Assembly: GCF_008728515.1 (NCBI RefSeq)
Contig: NC_044995.1
Location: 40,505,536-40,569,535 of the forward strand
Length of the DNA: 64,000 nucleotides
Source of the DNA: Papio anubis
Taxonomy: Eukaryota; Chordata; Mammalia; Primates; Cercopithecidae
Reading direction: 5' to 3'
In this document: positions 12,401 through 26,000 of the stretch, in pieces
Layout of the letters: each line of letters begins with the position of its first letter
How positions within the stretch are numbered: the first letter of the stretch is position 1
Notes under the pieces: model-generated
The model's database searches: none
What the model saw: the letters and a program-made list of their open reading frames with translations, nothing else
What the model was told of the DNA's origin: nothing
Translations under genes and position numbers: made by a program

Positions 12401-13440
12401 TCAAAACTCTACTCAGGCTGGGCGTGGTGGCTCACACCTGTAATCCTAGCACTTTGGGAGGCCAAGGCAGGTGGATCACCTGAGGTCAGGAGTTCGAGAC
12501 CAGCCTGACCAACATGGAGAAACCTCGTCTCTACTAAAAATACAAAATTAGCCAGGTGTGGTGGCGCATGCCTGTAATCTCAGCTACTTGGGAGGCTGAG
12601 GCAGGAGAGTCGCTTGAACCTCGAAGGCGGAGGTTGCAGTGAGCCTAGATCATGCCATTGTGCTCCAACCTGGGCAACAAGAGCGAAACTCTGTCTCAAA
12701 CACAAACAAACAAACAAAAACTATTCAGCATATCTTCGGTAAAATCTTCCTTAATCCTTTTTTAGGCTCCTATTTTCTGAGCACCTAATTGAGTGCCGGG
12801 CATCCCCTAAGCATTCACTGGATCTTGACACACACCCTGTGATGTACACGTTTTTCTTCTGCCTGAAATGTCCTAAGCTGCCCCTCCGTGAGTCACTGCC
12901 TCAGGAAGGTCCTCACTTCCAGGGGCAGCAGAGTATGATGGTTAAGCAGGGAAACTCTCCGGCTAGATGGCCTAGGTTCAGATCCTAGCTCTGTCCCTTC
13001 CAGCTGTGTAATACTGGTCTCGTTACTGAACCTCTCCCTGCCTCAGTGTCCCCAACTATAAAAACGAGATGTCATAATATTCACCTTACTGGGATGTTGT
13101 GATTAAATAAATTAATCCATGCCAGTGCCTGGTATAGAGTAATGGGAAGCTGTGTTTGCTCTAGAATGTCACGCTGAGAACCTGGGACTTAGGGACCATA
13201 GGAAGCCTGGGAGGCTTGGAGGGGAAAAGGAGAGGCATTTGGGAGCCAGTTTAGGTCCCCAGTCGTGCTGCCTCCTCTCTCCCCGTCCCATCCGGTTGTT
13301 GCTTCCGCGTCCCTCCTGGGATAATTATTTAGGGAGGGGGCGGGGTCATCATCCTGGTTCCGCCCCCTGGGTTGTGAATTCTGCACCCGCCAGGCTCCAG
13401 AACCCCACCTACCACATACCACCTGTTCATGCTCTCCCAT
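4494..13440 (-). CDS. CCDC159: Coiled-coil domain-containing protein 159, 11 coding exons
   Basis: The coding exons on the minus strand, in transcript order, are 13440-13420, 10409-10376, 10126-10038, 9946-9865, 8923-8728, 7844-7777, 7687-7611, 5918-5797, 5576-5494, 4791-4675 and 4498-4494. Every junction has GT/AG sites and the phases join, giving 297 residues. The protein starts MGEHEQV-KPLETSSSKVK and ends SFPPA, as I recall for the human protein. Residues about 19-75 and 95-190 are Leu/Glu/Gln/Lys-rich, with heptad-like spacing expected of coiled coil. The last 40 residues hold an acidic SDSDSDQD patch. The family is known mainly from testis; sperm-associated roles are reported, but no biochemical activity is established. 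It lies head to head with TMEM205 and tail to head with PLPPR2. An alternative 5' exon set may exist (see 10873-11318). Confidence 0.9.
4806..5455. repeat. Degenerate AATGTGACC tandem repeat split by an Alu
   Basis: The motif AATGTGACC or close variants recurs at 4814, 4907, 4917, 5304, 5350 and 5373. Related 'tgaatgac' and 'gatgtgactcc' words lie between, in units of very roughly 20-45 bases. An old Alu (about 4976-5273) interrupts the array. The array lies in the CCDC159 intron between exons 5494-5576 and 4675-4791. Confidence 0.6.
4976..5273 (-). mobile_element. Old Alu (J-like)
   Basis: A minus-strand Alu ('gagatggggtctcgctctgttgcc' type start) with many substitutions and an internal duplication near 5105-5130. 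The level of divergence points to the oldest Alu class. Confidence 0.8.
5970..6625 (+). mobile_element. Young Alu nested in an older Alu
   Basis: An older plus-strand Alu (5970-6102 and 6445-6625) is split by a younger one (6103-6400). The younger element carries the 'aactagccgggcgaggtgg' signature and ends in a (TAAA)n-expanded tail at about 6391-6450. The words 'aaaatacaaaaagt' flank both sides as the target-site duplication. Confidence 0.88.
6745..7411 (-). mobile_element. Two minus-strand Alus
   Basis: Element one spans about 6747-7080 and is old, with T-rich internal expansions. Element two spans about 7095-7411 with a (CTTTTT)n head. Both lie in the CCDC159 intron between exons 7611-7687 and 5797-5918. 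Confidence 0.85.
7415..7532 (+). repeat. MIR element
   Basis: The MIR core ('gaagaaactgaggctcagag') is followed by the usual 'gtgacttgcccacagtcac' and 'gcagagctgagatttgaa' blocks. Confidence 0.85.
7860..8265. repeat. Pyrimidine-rich intronic tract
   Basis: About 400 bases of plus strand are nearly all C and T, with repeated 'ctcag' and 'cctcctgtc' words. On the CCDC159 transcript this reads as a purine-rich run. A second, shorter tract follows the Alu at about 8585-8725. No exon is seen; the long minus-strand open frame here is compositional. Confidence 0.55.
8268..8578 (-). mobile_element. Alu
   Basis: Complete minus-strand Alu with a poly-T head at 8268-8286 and a short internal duplication 'gcccaggcgcccagg'. 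Confidence 0.9.
9067..9835 (-). mobile_element. Three minus-strand Alus in tandem
   Basis: The elements lie at about 9067-9380, 9381-9690 (young, with 'ctagtttttttg' and 'gtggccggatctcagc' features) and a right-truncated copy at 9691-9835. They fill the intron between CCDC159 exons 8728-8923 and 9865-9946. Confidence 0.88.
10873..11318 (-). other. CCDC159: Possible alternative CCDC159 5' exons
   Basis: Two minus-strand segments look like exons between coding exons 1 and 2. Segment A is 11318-11222, with a 'ctactcacag' acceptor and a GTGAAG donor. It reads without a stop in the phase that starts SDPLLAGLPRDPDYSVSCLY. Segment B is 10926-10873, with a 'cctgcag' acceptor and a weak GTCACC donor; it encodes KECCNDQDVLKRHHNVAK. 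B is exactly 18 codons, starts and ends in phase 0, and so can be included or skipped without changing frame. A also ends in phase 0 but needs a phase-2 upstream exon that I did not find. Coding status is inferred from phase and sites only. Confidence 0.4.
11478..11766 (+). mobile_element. Alu with shortened right arm
   Basis: Plus-strand Alu in CCDC159 intron 1 that lacks the 'ttgcagtgagc' block of the right monomer. It goes directly from 'gggaggtgga' to 'ccactgcactcc'. Confidence 0.85.
11780..12140. repeat. Ancient interspersed repeat, probably L2-like
   Basis: Words such as 'gcaacagtatgtgcaaaagc', 'ttggaggtgtggaac' and 'tggccaagccaggaacttgga' resemble an old mammalian LINE-type repeat. 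Its boundaries and class are uncertain from inspection. No exon was recognised. Confidence 0.4.
12414..12715 (+). mobile_element. Alu
   Basis: Complete plus-strand Alu with a (CAAA)n tail, in CCDC159 intron 1. Confidence 0.9.
12925..13150 (+). repeat. MIR element, nearly full length
   Basis: It contains the MIR sequence order: 'agagtatgatggttaag', 'ttcagatcctagctctgtc', 'ctgtgtaatactggtctcgt', 'cctcagtgtccccaactata' and 'gggatgttgtgattaaat'. Confidence 0.85.
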
Positions 13441-13850
13441 CAGGGACCACGAAGCCAGTCCTCAGCCGTGACGCTGAAGTTTGATCCCGCGGGGACACCA
13501 TCGCATTAAAACGCTCAGAGGCTGAAGGAGTCACAGAGAGGGGTGTGGCCGGCATTTTAGTTCCGCCCCTGCCAGAGTAGCTGAAGGCCTCATTGGCGCC
13601 TTCACGCTTCAGCAGAGCTTAGTAGCCGCGGTGTAATTGGATAAAAACCCGTGGAGGGGGCGGGATCTCAGGGGGGGATTCTACGATTAGTCAATACCCA
13701 AGAGGGCGGGATAGAAAGGTGCAGATCTACGATACGATTGGTTTCAGGCTCAGCTGGGAGGCGGGACGAATTCTTGGGGGAAACCCACGAGGGGACGCGG
13801 CGGAGGAGGGTCGCTGTCCACCCGGGGGCGTGGGAGTGAGGTACCGAATT
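13441..13850. promoter_or_regulatory. Bidirectional CCDC159/TMEM205 promoter
   Basis: A short CpG-rich interval separates the CCDC159 start codon (13440, minus) from TMEM205 (plus). It has no TATA box that I can place. CCAAT-type boxes (ATTGG on plus) start at 13592, 13636 and 13737, with a diverged ATTAG at 13686. The spacing is 44, 50 and 51 bases. GGCGGGA boxes start at 13659, 13705 and 13760, and an inverted GC box (CCGCCCC) lies at 13563. Repeated CCAAT and GC boxes are typical of housekeeping divergent promoters. A TMEM205 first exon probably ends near 13840. Confidence 0.75.
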
Positions 13851-14176
13851 CAGCCCATTTGGCCCCGACGCCTCTGCTCTCGGAATCCGGGTGCTGCGGG
13901 TTGAGGTCTTGGTTCCTAACGGTGGGATCGGTGTCCTCGGGATGAGATTTGGGGTTTCCTCGGGGTTTTGGGGATCTTCACCTAATATCCGGGATTATTT
14001 TATGAGAAAAGTGGTCTTGGATGTCAGAACTGGATCCCTGGGGTGATGTTTGGGAATTAGTGGAGTGATCTCTGAAGACCTAGGGCTATGAGCTGGAGCT
14101 GCTGGGGCTGAAATTTGGGGGCCTCTGAAGTGGCATGGAGATTGAGGTCCAGGGAGCCTGAGAGCTTGAGGGCTGA

Positions 14177-17176
<3,000 letters not shown>

Positions 17177-17193
17177 CATGGGCCCTGCATGCT

Positions 17194-17199
17194 AATAAA
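17194..17199 (+). terminator. TMEM205: TMEM205 poly(A) signal
   Basis: AATAAA lies 18 bases after the TAG at 17174-17176. A T/G-rich stretch ('ggctgctgtctctttttttc') follows as expected for a downstream element. The 3' UTR is very short. Confidence 0.88.
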
Positions 17200-17427
17200 T
17201 GCTTCTTCAGAAATGGCTGCTGTCTCTTTTTTTCACCCCCATGAGAAGCAGGGGGAGGGGCGGCAAGGGTAGAGCCAGGGGCCTCAGTTTCCTCATTCAT
17301 GAAGCATGATGATTTGGAGTGTCAGCCATTTTAGCCTGTAAGCCTCTCCTATAATGATGCCCATTTATTGAGCACCTGCTGTATACCAGACATGTTGTTA
17401 ACCACTGACATATGTATTATTTGTTTT

Positions 17428-18018
17428 GTTTTGTTTTGTTTTGAGACGGAGTTTCACTCTTGTTGCCCAGGCTGGAGTGCAGTGGTGCGATCTCAGCTCA
17501 CTGCAATCTCTGCCTCTGGGTTCAAGTGATTCTCCTGCCTCAGCCTCCTGAGTAGCTGGGATTACAGGCATGTGCCACCATGCCTGGCTAATTTTTCGTA
17601 TTTTTACTAGAGACTGGGTTTCTCCATGTTAGCCAGGCTGGTCTCAAACTCTTGACCTCAAGTGATCTGCCTGCCTCGGCCTCCCAAAGTGCTGGAATTA
17701 CAGGCATAAGCCACCGCGCCCAGCCCTCATTTATTTTTATTTATTTGAAACAGGGTCTTGCTCTGTTGCCCAGGCTGGAGTGCTGTGGTGCAATCAAGGC
17801 TCACTGCAGCCTCCATCTCTCCAGCAATCCTCCCGCCTCAGCCTCCCAAGTAGCTGGGGTTCCAGACGCATGCCACCACACCTGGCTAATTTTTGTTATT
17901 TTTAGTAGAGATGAGGTCTCCTTACGATGCTCAGGCTGGTCTCAAACTCCTGGCCTCAAGTGATTCTCCTGCCTCGGCCTCCCAAACTGCTGTTATTACA
18001 GGCCACCGCGCCTGGCCT
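17428..18018 (-). mobile_element. Two minus-strand Alus
   Basis: The elements lie at about 17428-17727 and 17738-18018 (older). They occupy the space between TMEM205 and the RAB3D promoter. Confidence 0.88.
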
Positions 18019-18059
18019 AGCCTACTTTAAGGCCGGCATTGCACTTGACAAACACTAAC

Positions 18060-18235
18060 TCAGATCAGAATCCTCCCACAACTCAGTGAGGTTGGGTACT
18101 CTTGCTATGAGCTACTTGACAGATGGGGAAACTGAGGCTCAAAGAGGTTAAGTAACGCGTCCAAAGCCACAAGACTAGAACGTGGTGGAGCTGGGACTCG
18201 AACCAGGCCCCAGACTCCGTGCTTTTAACAGCCAT
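18060..18235 (+). repeat. MIR element
   Basis: The MIR core ('atggggaaactgaggctcaa', near 18123) is followed by 'gaggttaagtaacgcgtcc' and 'gtggagctgggactcgaacc'. It lies just upstream of the RAB3D CpG island. Confidence 0.85.
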
Positions 18236-18299
18236 GCGTATAGTAGGAGCTCTTTACACGCAGTTGGGAAAATGAGCTGTTGCTTGGCTAGGACGGGCT

Positions 18300-18760
18300 C
18301 TAGATGCTCGGTGGAGCTTCCAGCCCCTCCCACCCGCTTTCTGTAAGCCCCGCCCAAGACTCGGCCCCGCTCCGTCCTCCCCCATCCCCCGCTCCGGGAA
18401 CGGCCCCTCCTCCGCCTCCTGGGCGGAGCCCGCGCGGGATCCGGGTGGCTGCAGGCTGTGGCTTCGGCGGCTGCGGGGCCGGGGTCGCGGCCAGGGCCAG
18501 GCCGCAGCGAGTTCAAAGGCGGAATCCCAGCGGGCGGCGCCCCTTACGCGAGGTCACCCCTGGGAAGGAGCGCAGCCTGCCCCGCCCCTCCGCATTCGAG
18601 CAGGTCTGTGGGGTACAGGGGTTTGGGAGGAGGGTAGGGGGCCTGGGGAACAAAGGCGGGGCTGCGGGGAACGCCTCTGCCCTCGCCCCCACCCAGCTGG
18701 GCACTTGGGAAGCGCTGATGGGGCGCGGGCGGGGCAGAGAGCCCAGCTGGGGACAGGCGT
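18300..18760 (+). promoter_or_regulatory. RAB3D: RAB3D CpG-island promoter and noncoding exon 1
   Basis: GC- and CpG-rich sequence holds several CCGCCC/GGGCGG boxes ('gccccgcccaagac' near 18347, 'gggcggagcccgcgcgg' near 18420). A plausible donor 'gagcag|gtctgt' follows position 18603. A noncoding first exon ending there would splice to the acceptor at 20646. The start site was not determined. Position and strand fit RAB3D. Confidence 0.65.
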
Positions 18761-20101
18761 TGGGACCATATGGTGATGGGGGAAGCTCCTGAGTCCACCT
18801 GCACTGGCTGGGGCGCCCCAAATATAGTGAAGGGGGACAGAGGCGAGCCCTGCAGGGCCAGGCTTGAGGGAGGGTCGGCAGATGGTTAGAAAGAGGCGGG
18901 ACCGACTGACACACAGGTGAGCTGAGGCTGGGGGAGGTGGGGGCCCCAGCCTTGCGGCCCTGCCCTGCGTGGGGAAAGGTTTCCTGCCTCTTCTCTTCCC
19001 CTCCTTAAACTCGTTCTCCTGGAACACGGGGTGGGGCCGGTTGGGTACTCGTTTAAAATGGAAAAAAGCCCCAAAGGCGATTGAGAAATAGCTGTGCCAG
19101 GGCTTTCTCTGCCTCTGCCCTGCCTGCATCCAGGCCTTCTGCAGCCTCTCTGTGCGGTTCCCGCAGCGGCCATAGACGGCTGGGGAAACTGAGGCCAGGG
19201 AGAGGTTATGAGGGTTGAGGGAGCATCATGGGACCGGATGAAGCAGCATGTTGGAGTAGGGGCAGATTCAAGGAGCCTAGCTATGGGACAGATTGCCTGG
19301 AAAGACCAGGGGTGGGCGGCAGCGGTCGTGGTGGTGGGGTTTGTGTTAATTAAGTGACTGGGATGGTTTCCTTGGATATAAGGACTGTCAATCCTGCCTC
19401 CGTGGACTGGGGCTGGAGTGAGTCAGCCTTGGGCAGGAGACAGGCCCGGCCCCTTTGACAAATAGAAAATGGCAGTACCCATTTAGGGGGTAGAACTGGA
19501 CTTTAAACCTGGGCCTGGTACGTAGAAAACCCCTTCCCCTTGGAACTCAGAGAAGGGCTGTATTTGGCATGAGTCAGGGGAGGGCAGGCGCCCCAGGGGC
19601 TGACACCTGCCAAAGTCAACACCCAAGCCTTAGTCGGGGGCTCTATCCAGCTTATCCAGCTGGCAGGTCCTCCCCTCCCCTCCCCATTCCAGCTTACACC
19701 TGGGCCACACCAGGTGGACGCACGGGGGCGAAGTCCACACCTGCGCCTTCTCCAGAATCTAGTTCTGCAGCGGCCGGAGCCCCTTACCCTGGGCCTTGCA
19801 CTTGAACCCTTTGCTAGGCCTCTGGGTTTCCAGACAGGAAAGGTCTCCCCACCCTCCACCCCAATAAAGACTCAGTTACGCCACAGGGTGTGAAGATTAA
19901 ACAGCAGTCACTGTTTTTGTGCCCCAGCTGTCTACCAGGCACTGTCTAATGACCGTTATGTGTGTTAATACCTTCCCACTGGAAGGAACGTGACCACCCG
20001 AGGATGGACTTTTTCTTGTCCTATTCCCAGCTGCATCTCCACAGGGAACAGGGCCTGGCAGAGAGGAAGCATTTGTTGAATGAATAAAGAAACACATTTT
20101 A
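18761..20101 (+). other. RAB3D: RAB3D intron 1, mostly non-repetitive
   Basis: Unique GC-rich intron sequence. An AATAAA at 19864-19869 appears to be chance. I see no exon with family resemblance here. Confidence 0.5.
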
Positions 20102-20570
20102 GGTCGGGCACGGTGGCTCATGCCTGTAATCCTAGCACATTGGAAGGCTGAGGCAGGAGGACTGCTTGAGCAGAGGAGTTTGAAACCAGCATGGGCAACA
20201 TAGTGAGACCCCATCTCTACAATTTTTTTTTTTTTTTTTTTAATTAGCCTGATGTGGTGGCATGTCTGTAGTCCCAGCTACTTGGGAGGCTGAGGCAGGA
20301 GGATCGCTTGAGCCCAGGAGGTCAAGACTGCAGTGAGCTATGATCACGCCACTGCGCTCCAGCCTCAGGCAACAGAGCGAGATCTTGTCTCTAAAAAAAG
20401 AGAAGAAAGAAACTCATTTTAGGCTCACAACTAACTACTCTTTCAGGAAGGGACTATGAGAAACATCCCATTTTGCAGAAGAGGACATTGAGGTCTAGAG
20501 GGGGCAAGCAATGCATCCAGCATCACTTGGCCTCCAAGTGGCCGAGCTGAGATTTGAATTCAGGCCTGGT
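20102..20570 (+). repeat. Alu followed by a MIR
   Basis: An old plus-strand Alu spans 20102-20400. A MIR fragment at about 20430-20570 has 'gaggacattgaggtctagag' and 'ccgagctgagatttgaattc'. Confidence 0.8.
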
Positions 20571-20676
20571 GCATCCATCCACAGGAGCTGTTGTTGGTGT
20601 TTGATTCCCATGCAGGACGCCTGTCTCCTCTCCCTGAGGATTTCAGGTCTCCCTGTCCCGGGAGGCTAGTGCCAAG

Positions 20677-22251
20677 ATGGCATCAGCTGGAGACCCCCCC
20701 GCAGGCCCACGGGATGCAGCAGATCAGAACTTCGACTATATGTTCAAACTGCTACTGATAGGCAACAGCAGCGTGGGCAAGACTTCCTTCCTGTTCCGAT
20801 ATGCGGACGACTCCTTCACGCCCGCCTTCGTCAGCACCGTGGGCATTGACTTCAAGGTCAAGACCGTCTACCGCCATGACAAGAGGATCAAGCTGCAGAT
20901 CTGGGTAGGCTGGGAGGCTGGCTGTGGGTTGGGGGTGGGGTCCCTTCAGGAAAGTTCATTGGAGGGTTCTTTTTTTTTTTTTTCTGAGACGGAGAGTCCC
21001 ACTCTGTCGCTCAGGCTGGAGGGCAGTGGCGCGATCTCGGCTCACTGCAACCTCCATCTCCTGGGTTCAAGCGATTCTCCTGCCTCAACCTCCTAGAAGC
21101 TGGGATTACAGGTGCCCACCACCACGCCCGGCTAATTTTTGTATTTTTAATAGAGACGGGGTTTCACCATGTTGACCAGGCTGGTCTCAAACTCCTGACC
21201 TCAAGTGATCCACCGGCCTTGGCCTCCCAAAGTGCTGGGATTACGGGCATGAGCCACCGCACCCAGCCTCATTGGACAGTTCTTCTGACTGTGGGGAGGG
21301 TTCTCAAGTGAGGGGAAATAGCCTAGAATTGGGATGTGCACTTGGGGTAGGTGTGAAGAGTAGGGAGGAATTATCTACTAGTCGAATTTATCGGGATGAG
21401 GGGACATGCCCTGCCCTGGCTGGGGGCACTCTGAGGGAGACAGTATATATATATATATCTTTCTTTCTCCGTGGAGACGGAGTCTTGCTTTGTCGCCTAG
21501 GCTGGAGTGAAATGGCACGATCTCGGCTCACTGCAACCTCCACCTCCTGGGTTCAAGCGATTCTCCTGCCTCAGTCTCCCGAGTAGCTGGGATTACAGGT
21601 GCACGCCGCCACACTCAGCTACTTTTTTTTTTTTTTTGAGACGGAGTCTCGCTCTGTCCTCCGGGCTGGAGTGCAGTGTCCGGATCTCAGCTCACTGCAA
21701 GCTCCGCCTCCCGGGTTCAGGCCATTCTCCTGCCTCAGCCTCCCGAGTAGCTGGGACTACAGGCGCCCGCCACCTCGCCTGGCTAGTTTTTTGTATTTTT
21801 TAGTAGAGACGGGGTTTCACCGTGTTAGCCAGGATGGTCTCGATCTCCCGACCTCGTGATCCACCTGTCTCGGCCTCCCAAAGTGCTGGGATTACAGGCG
21901 TGAGCCACCACGCCCGGCTCAGCTACTTTTTTATACTTTTAATAGAGACGGGGTTTCACCTTGTTGGCCAGGCTGGTCTTGAACTCTTGACCTCGTGATC
22001 CACCCACCTTGGCCTCCCAAAGTGCTGAGATTAGAGGCGTGAGCCACCGCGCCTGGTGGGAGATAGTATTATTCCTGGGGGTCTGATTGCGGAGATGATA
22101 CTAACCTAAGACATGTTTGAAGTACTTGGGACACTAAGCGTGGTGGCTCATGCCTGTAATCCCAACACTTTGGGAGGCCAAGGTGGAGGATCACTTGAGC
22201 CTGGCAGTTCCAGACCAACCTGGACAACACAGCGAGATCTCATCTCTACCA

Positions 22252-22282
<31 letters not shown>

Positions 22283-23066
22283 GAGACAGAGTCTGGCTCT
22301 GTCGCCCGGGCTGGAGTGCAGTGGCCGGATCTCAGCTCACTGCAAGCTCCGCCCCCCGGGTTTACGCCATTCTCCTGCCTCAGCCTCCCGAGTAGCTGGG
22401 ACTACAGGCGCCCGCCGCCTCGCCCGGCTAGTTTTTTGTATTTTTTAGTAGAGACGGGGTTTCACCGTGTTCGCCAGGATGGTCTCGATCTCCTGACCTC
22501 GTGATCCGCCCGTCTCGGCCTCCCAAAGTGCTGGGATTACAGGCTTGAGCCACCGCGCCCGGCCTCTACCAAAACTATAAACATTAGCCCAGCCTGGTAG
22601 CTTCAGCCTGTAGTCTCAGCTATTCAGGAGGCTGAGGCGAGAGGATTGCTTGAGCCCAGGAGTTCGAGGCTGCAGTGAGCTATGATTGTACCACTGCACT
22701 CCAGCGTGGATGACAGGGCAAGACCCCATCTAGAAAGAAAGAAAGAGAGAGAGAGAGAGAAGGAAAGAAAGAAAAGAAAGAAAGAAAGAGAAGGAGAGAA
22801 GGAAAGAAAGAAGAGAAAGAAAGAGAGAGAAGGAAAGAAAAGAAAGAAAGAAAGAGAAAGAAAGAGAAAGGTCCCAGGTGCTGGTGACCAATGGGAAAGA
22901 GTTTTGGGTACCATCTCTTAGAGGGGACCCCTGGGACCCCCACTGAACCGGCCTGGTCTGCAGAGCAACACCCAGCTACCTCTCCTAACTTAGCCGCTGG
23001 TAGCAATCATCATGGTAGCGAGAGTACCAAGGTGTCCTGTCAAGATGGTACCATCTGGCCCAGTTG

Positions 23067-23097
<31 letters not shown>

Positions 23098-26000
23098 GAG
23101 ACGGAGTCTTGCTCTGTGGCCCAGGCTGGAGTGCAGTGGCCGGATCTCAGCTCACTGCAAGCTCCGCCTCCTGGGTTCAGGCCATTCTCCTGCCTCAGCC
23201 TCCCAAGTAGCTGGGACTACAGGCGCCCGCCACCACGCCTGGCTAGTTTTTTGTATTTTTAGTAGAGATGGGGTTTCACCATGTTAGCCAGGATGGTCTC
23301 GATCTCCTGACCTAGTGATCCACCCATCTCGGCCTCCCAAAGTGCTGGGATTACAGGCGTGAGCCATCGCGCCCGGCCCCAGTTGGTTCTTATTTGCAGT
23401 TGTTAAGTTGGTTCTTAGAGACAAGGTCAAAGGGGCTCATAAATCTATGAGAGGCCACTGACCCCTGAGACTTGGAACCCCTCAAGGGCAAGCAAGCCCA
23501 GGTCTCTCCCTCATCAGACTGGGGAGGTCCCTTGATAATGAATCCATGCCTCCCCTGTCAGACTGGGGTTGTGAGGGCAGGGTCTGTGTATTCTCCATCA
23601 GACCGGAGGTTGTACAAGCAGGTCTGTGTCTCCCCTATGAGACTGGGGCTGTGAACACAGGGCAGTGGCCCTCTCAGACAGGGGTGGACTGGGAAACAGG
23701 TAGTTCCCAGCCAACTGTCACTGCCATTTGTCCAGGACACGGCGGGCCAGGAGCGCTACCGCACCATCACCACAGCCTACTACCGGGGAGCCATGGGTTT
23801 CCTGCTCATGTATGACGTCGCCAATCAGGAATCCTTTGCCGCCGTGCAGGACTGGTGAGTGCTTGCTGACCACAGACCCCTGATCTTTGCCCTCTCCTCT
23901 TATCCCTAACCCCCTGGCTCATGACTCACGACTGGTAACTCTGCAGGGCCACGCAAATCAAGACCTACTCCTGGGACAACGCCCAGGTCATCCTGGTGGG
24001 GAACAAGTGTGACCTGGAGGACGAACGTGTTGTGCCTGCCGAGGATGGCCGGAGGCTCGCCGATGACCTTGGTTAGTACCCAGCCTGGGCCACAGGCCTT
24101 GGGTCTCCCAGAACCAAACCCTCATCCCCATCCTCAGATTCAGGGTCCAATCCAGTCACTGACCCTTTGAGGATCTGCCCAGGAAAATACCCATGCGTAT
24201 GCCACATGTCCCGTTTAATTGCAGGGGATCCATGCGCAGGAACTCCCAGCAAAACCATTTCTGGAAATTGATCCTAGCAATATCCTCACCCATGTGGGAT
24301 GTGGTGTGTGGAGTGTAGCAGTAATGTTAGTAGGAGTGAAACCTACAGATCCCACCAAGTGTTTCACAGTTGGAGAACCAAGTGGACATAAAGTATATTC
24401 ACATGGTAGAATACTATGCAGCCGTGGAAAAGGATGGGGATGTTATTTATTTATTTATTTATTTATTTTTATTATTATTATTTTTTTACTTTTTTTGGAA
24501 TGGAGTCTCGCTCTGTTGCCCAGGCTGGAGTGCAGTGGCGCGATCTCAGATCACTGCAAGCTCCGCCTCCCAGGTTTATTTTATTTTTTTTGAGACTCAC
24601 TCTGTCACCCAGACTGGAGTGCAGCGGTGCATTATCAGCTCACTGCAGCCTCCACCTCCCAGGTTCAAGCAATTCTCCTGCTTCAGCCTCCCAAGTAGCT
24701 GGGACTACAGGCGTATGCCACCATGCCCAGCTAATTTTTTGTATTTTCAGTAAAGACGAGGTTTCACCGTGTTAGCCAGGATGGCCTCGATCTCCTGACC
24801 TCGTGATCCGCTTGCCTCAGCCTCCCAGAGTGCTGGGATTTGCAAGTGTGAGCCACCATGCCCGGCCTTTTTTAAATTTTGTGTAGAGACATGGGCTCGC
24901 TATGTTGCCCAGGCTGGCCTCGAACTCCTGGCTTCAAGTGATCCTCCCTCCTCAGCTTCCCAAAGTGCTAGGATTGCGGAATGAGCCACCGCCCACCGGC
25001 CAAAGGGGATGTTCTTTTTTTTTCTTTTTTTTGAGGCCGGGTCTGGCTCATCGCCAGGCTGGAGTGTAGTGGTGCAATCTCATCTCACTGCAAGCTCGCG
25101 CCTCCTGGGTTCCGCGCCATTCTCCGCCATTCTCGCCTCCAGCCTCCTGAGCAGCTGGAGTACAAGCCCACCCGCAGCCCGGCTAATTTTTGTGTTTTGA
25201 GTACAGGCGGGGTTTCACCCTGTTAGGCAGGATGATCTTGATCTCCTGACCTCGTGATCCGCCAGCCTCGGCCTCCCAAAGTACTGGGATTACAGGCGTG
25301 AGCCACTGCGCCCGGCCAGGATGTTCTTTATGGTTTGTTTTTGTTTTTGTTTGAGATGGAGTCTTTTTTGAGACGGAGTTTCACTCTTGTGGCCCAGGCT
25401 GGAGTGCAATGGCGCGATCTCAGCTCACAGCAACCTCCGCTTCCTCAGCTCAAGCGATTCTCCTGCCTTAGCCTCCCAAGTAGCTAGGATTACAGGCATG
25501 CACCACCATGCCCGGCTAATTTTGTATTTTTTTAGTAGAGACAGGGTTTCTCCATGTTGGCCAGGCTGGTCTTGAACCCCTGACAGGTGATTCACCTGCC
25601 TCGGCCTCCCGAAGTGTTGGGATTGCAGGCATGAGCTACGGTGCCCGGCTGTTCTTTATGTTTTGATATGGCAAGGTCTCTGGCTAAGCAGAAAAGCCGA
25701 ACAGCAGAATAGCAGATAAGACTGCTTCCTTTAGTCCAGGGTCAGCAAACCTTTTCTTAAAGGGCCAGATAGTAAATATTTTTGGCCATACCGTCTCTAT
25801 GGCAACTACTCAACTCTGCATGACAGCAGCCACAGACAGTGCATAAATGAATGGGTGTGACTGTTTGCCAATAAAACTTTATTTGTGGCCAGGCGTGGTG
25901 GCTCACACCTGAAATCCCAGCACTTTGGGATGTTGAGGCGGGCAGATCACCTGAGGCCAGGAGTTCTAGACCAGCCTGGCCAACATGGCGAAACCCTGTC

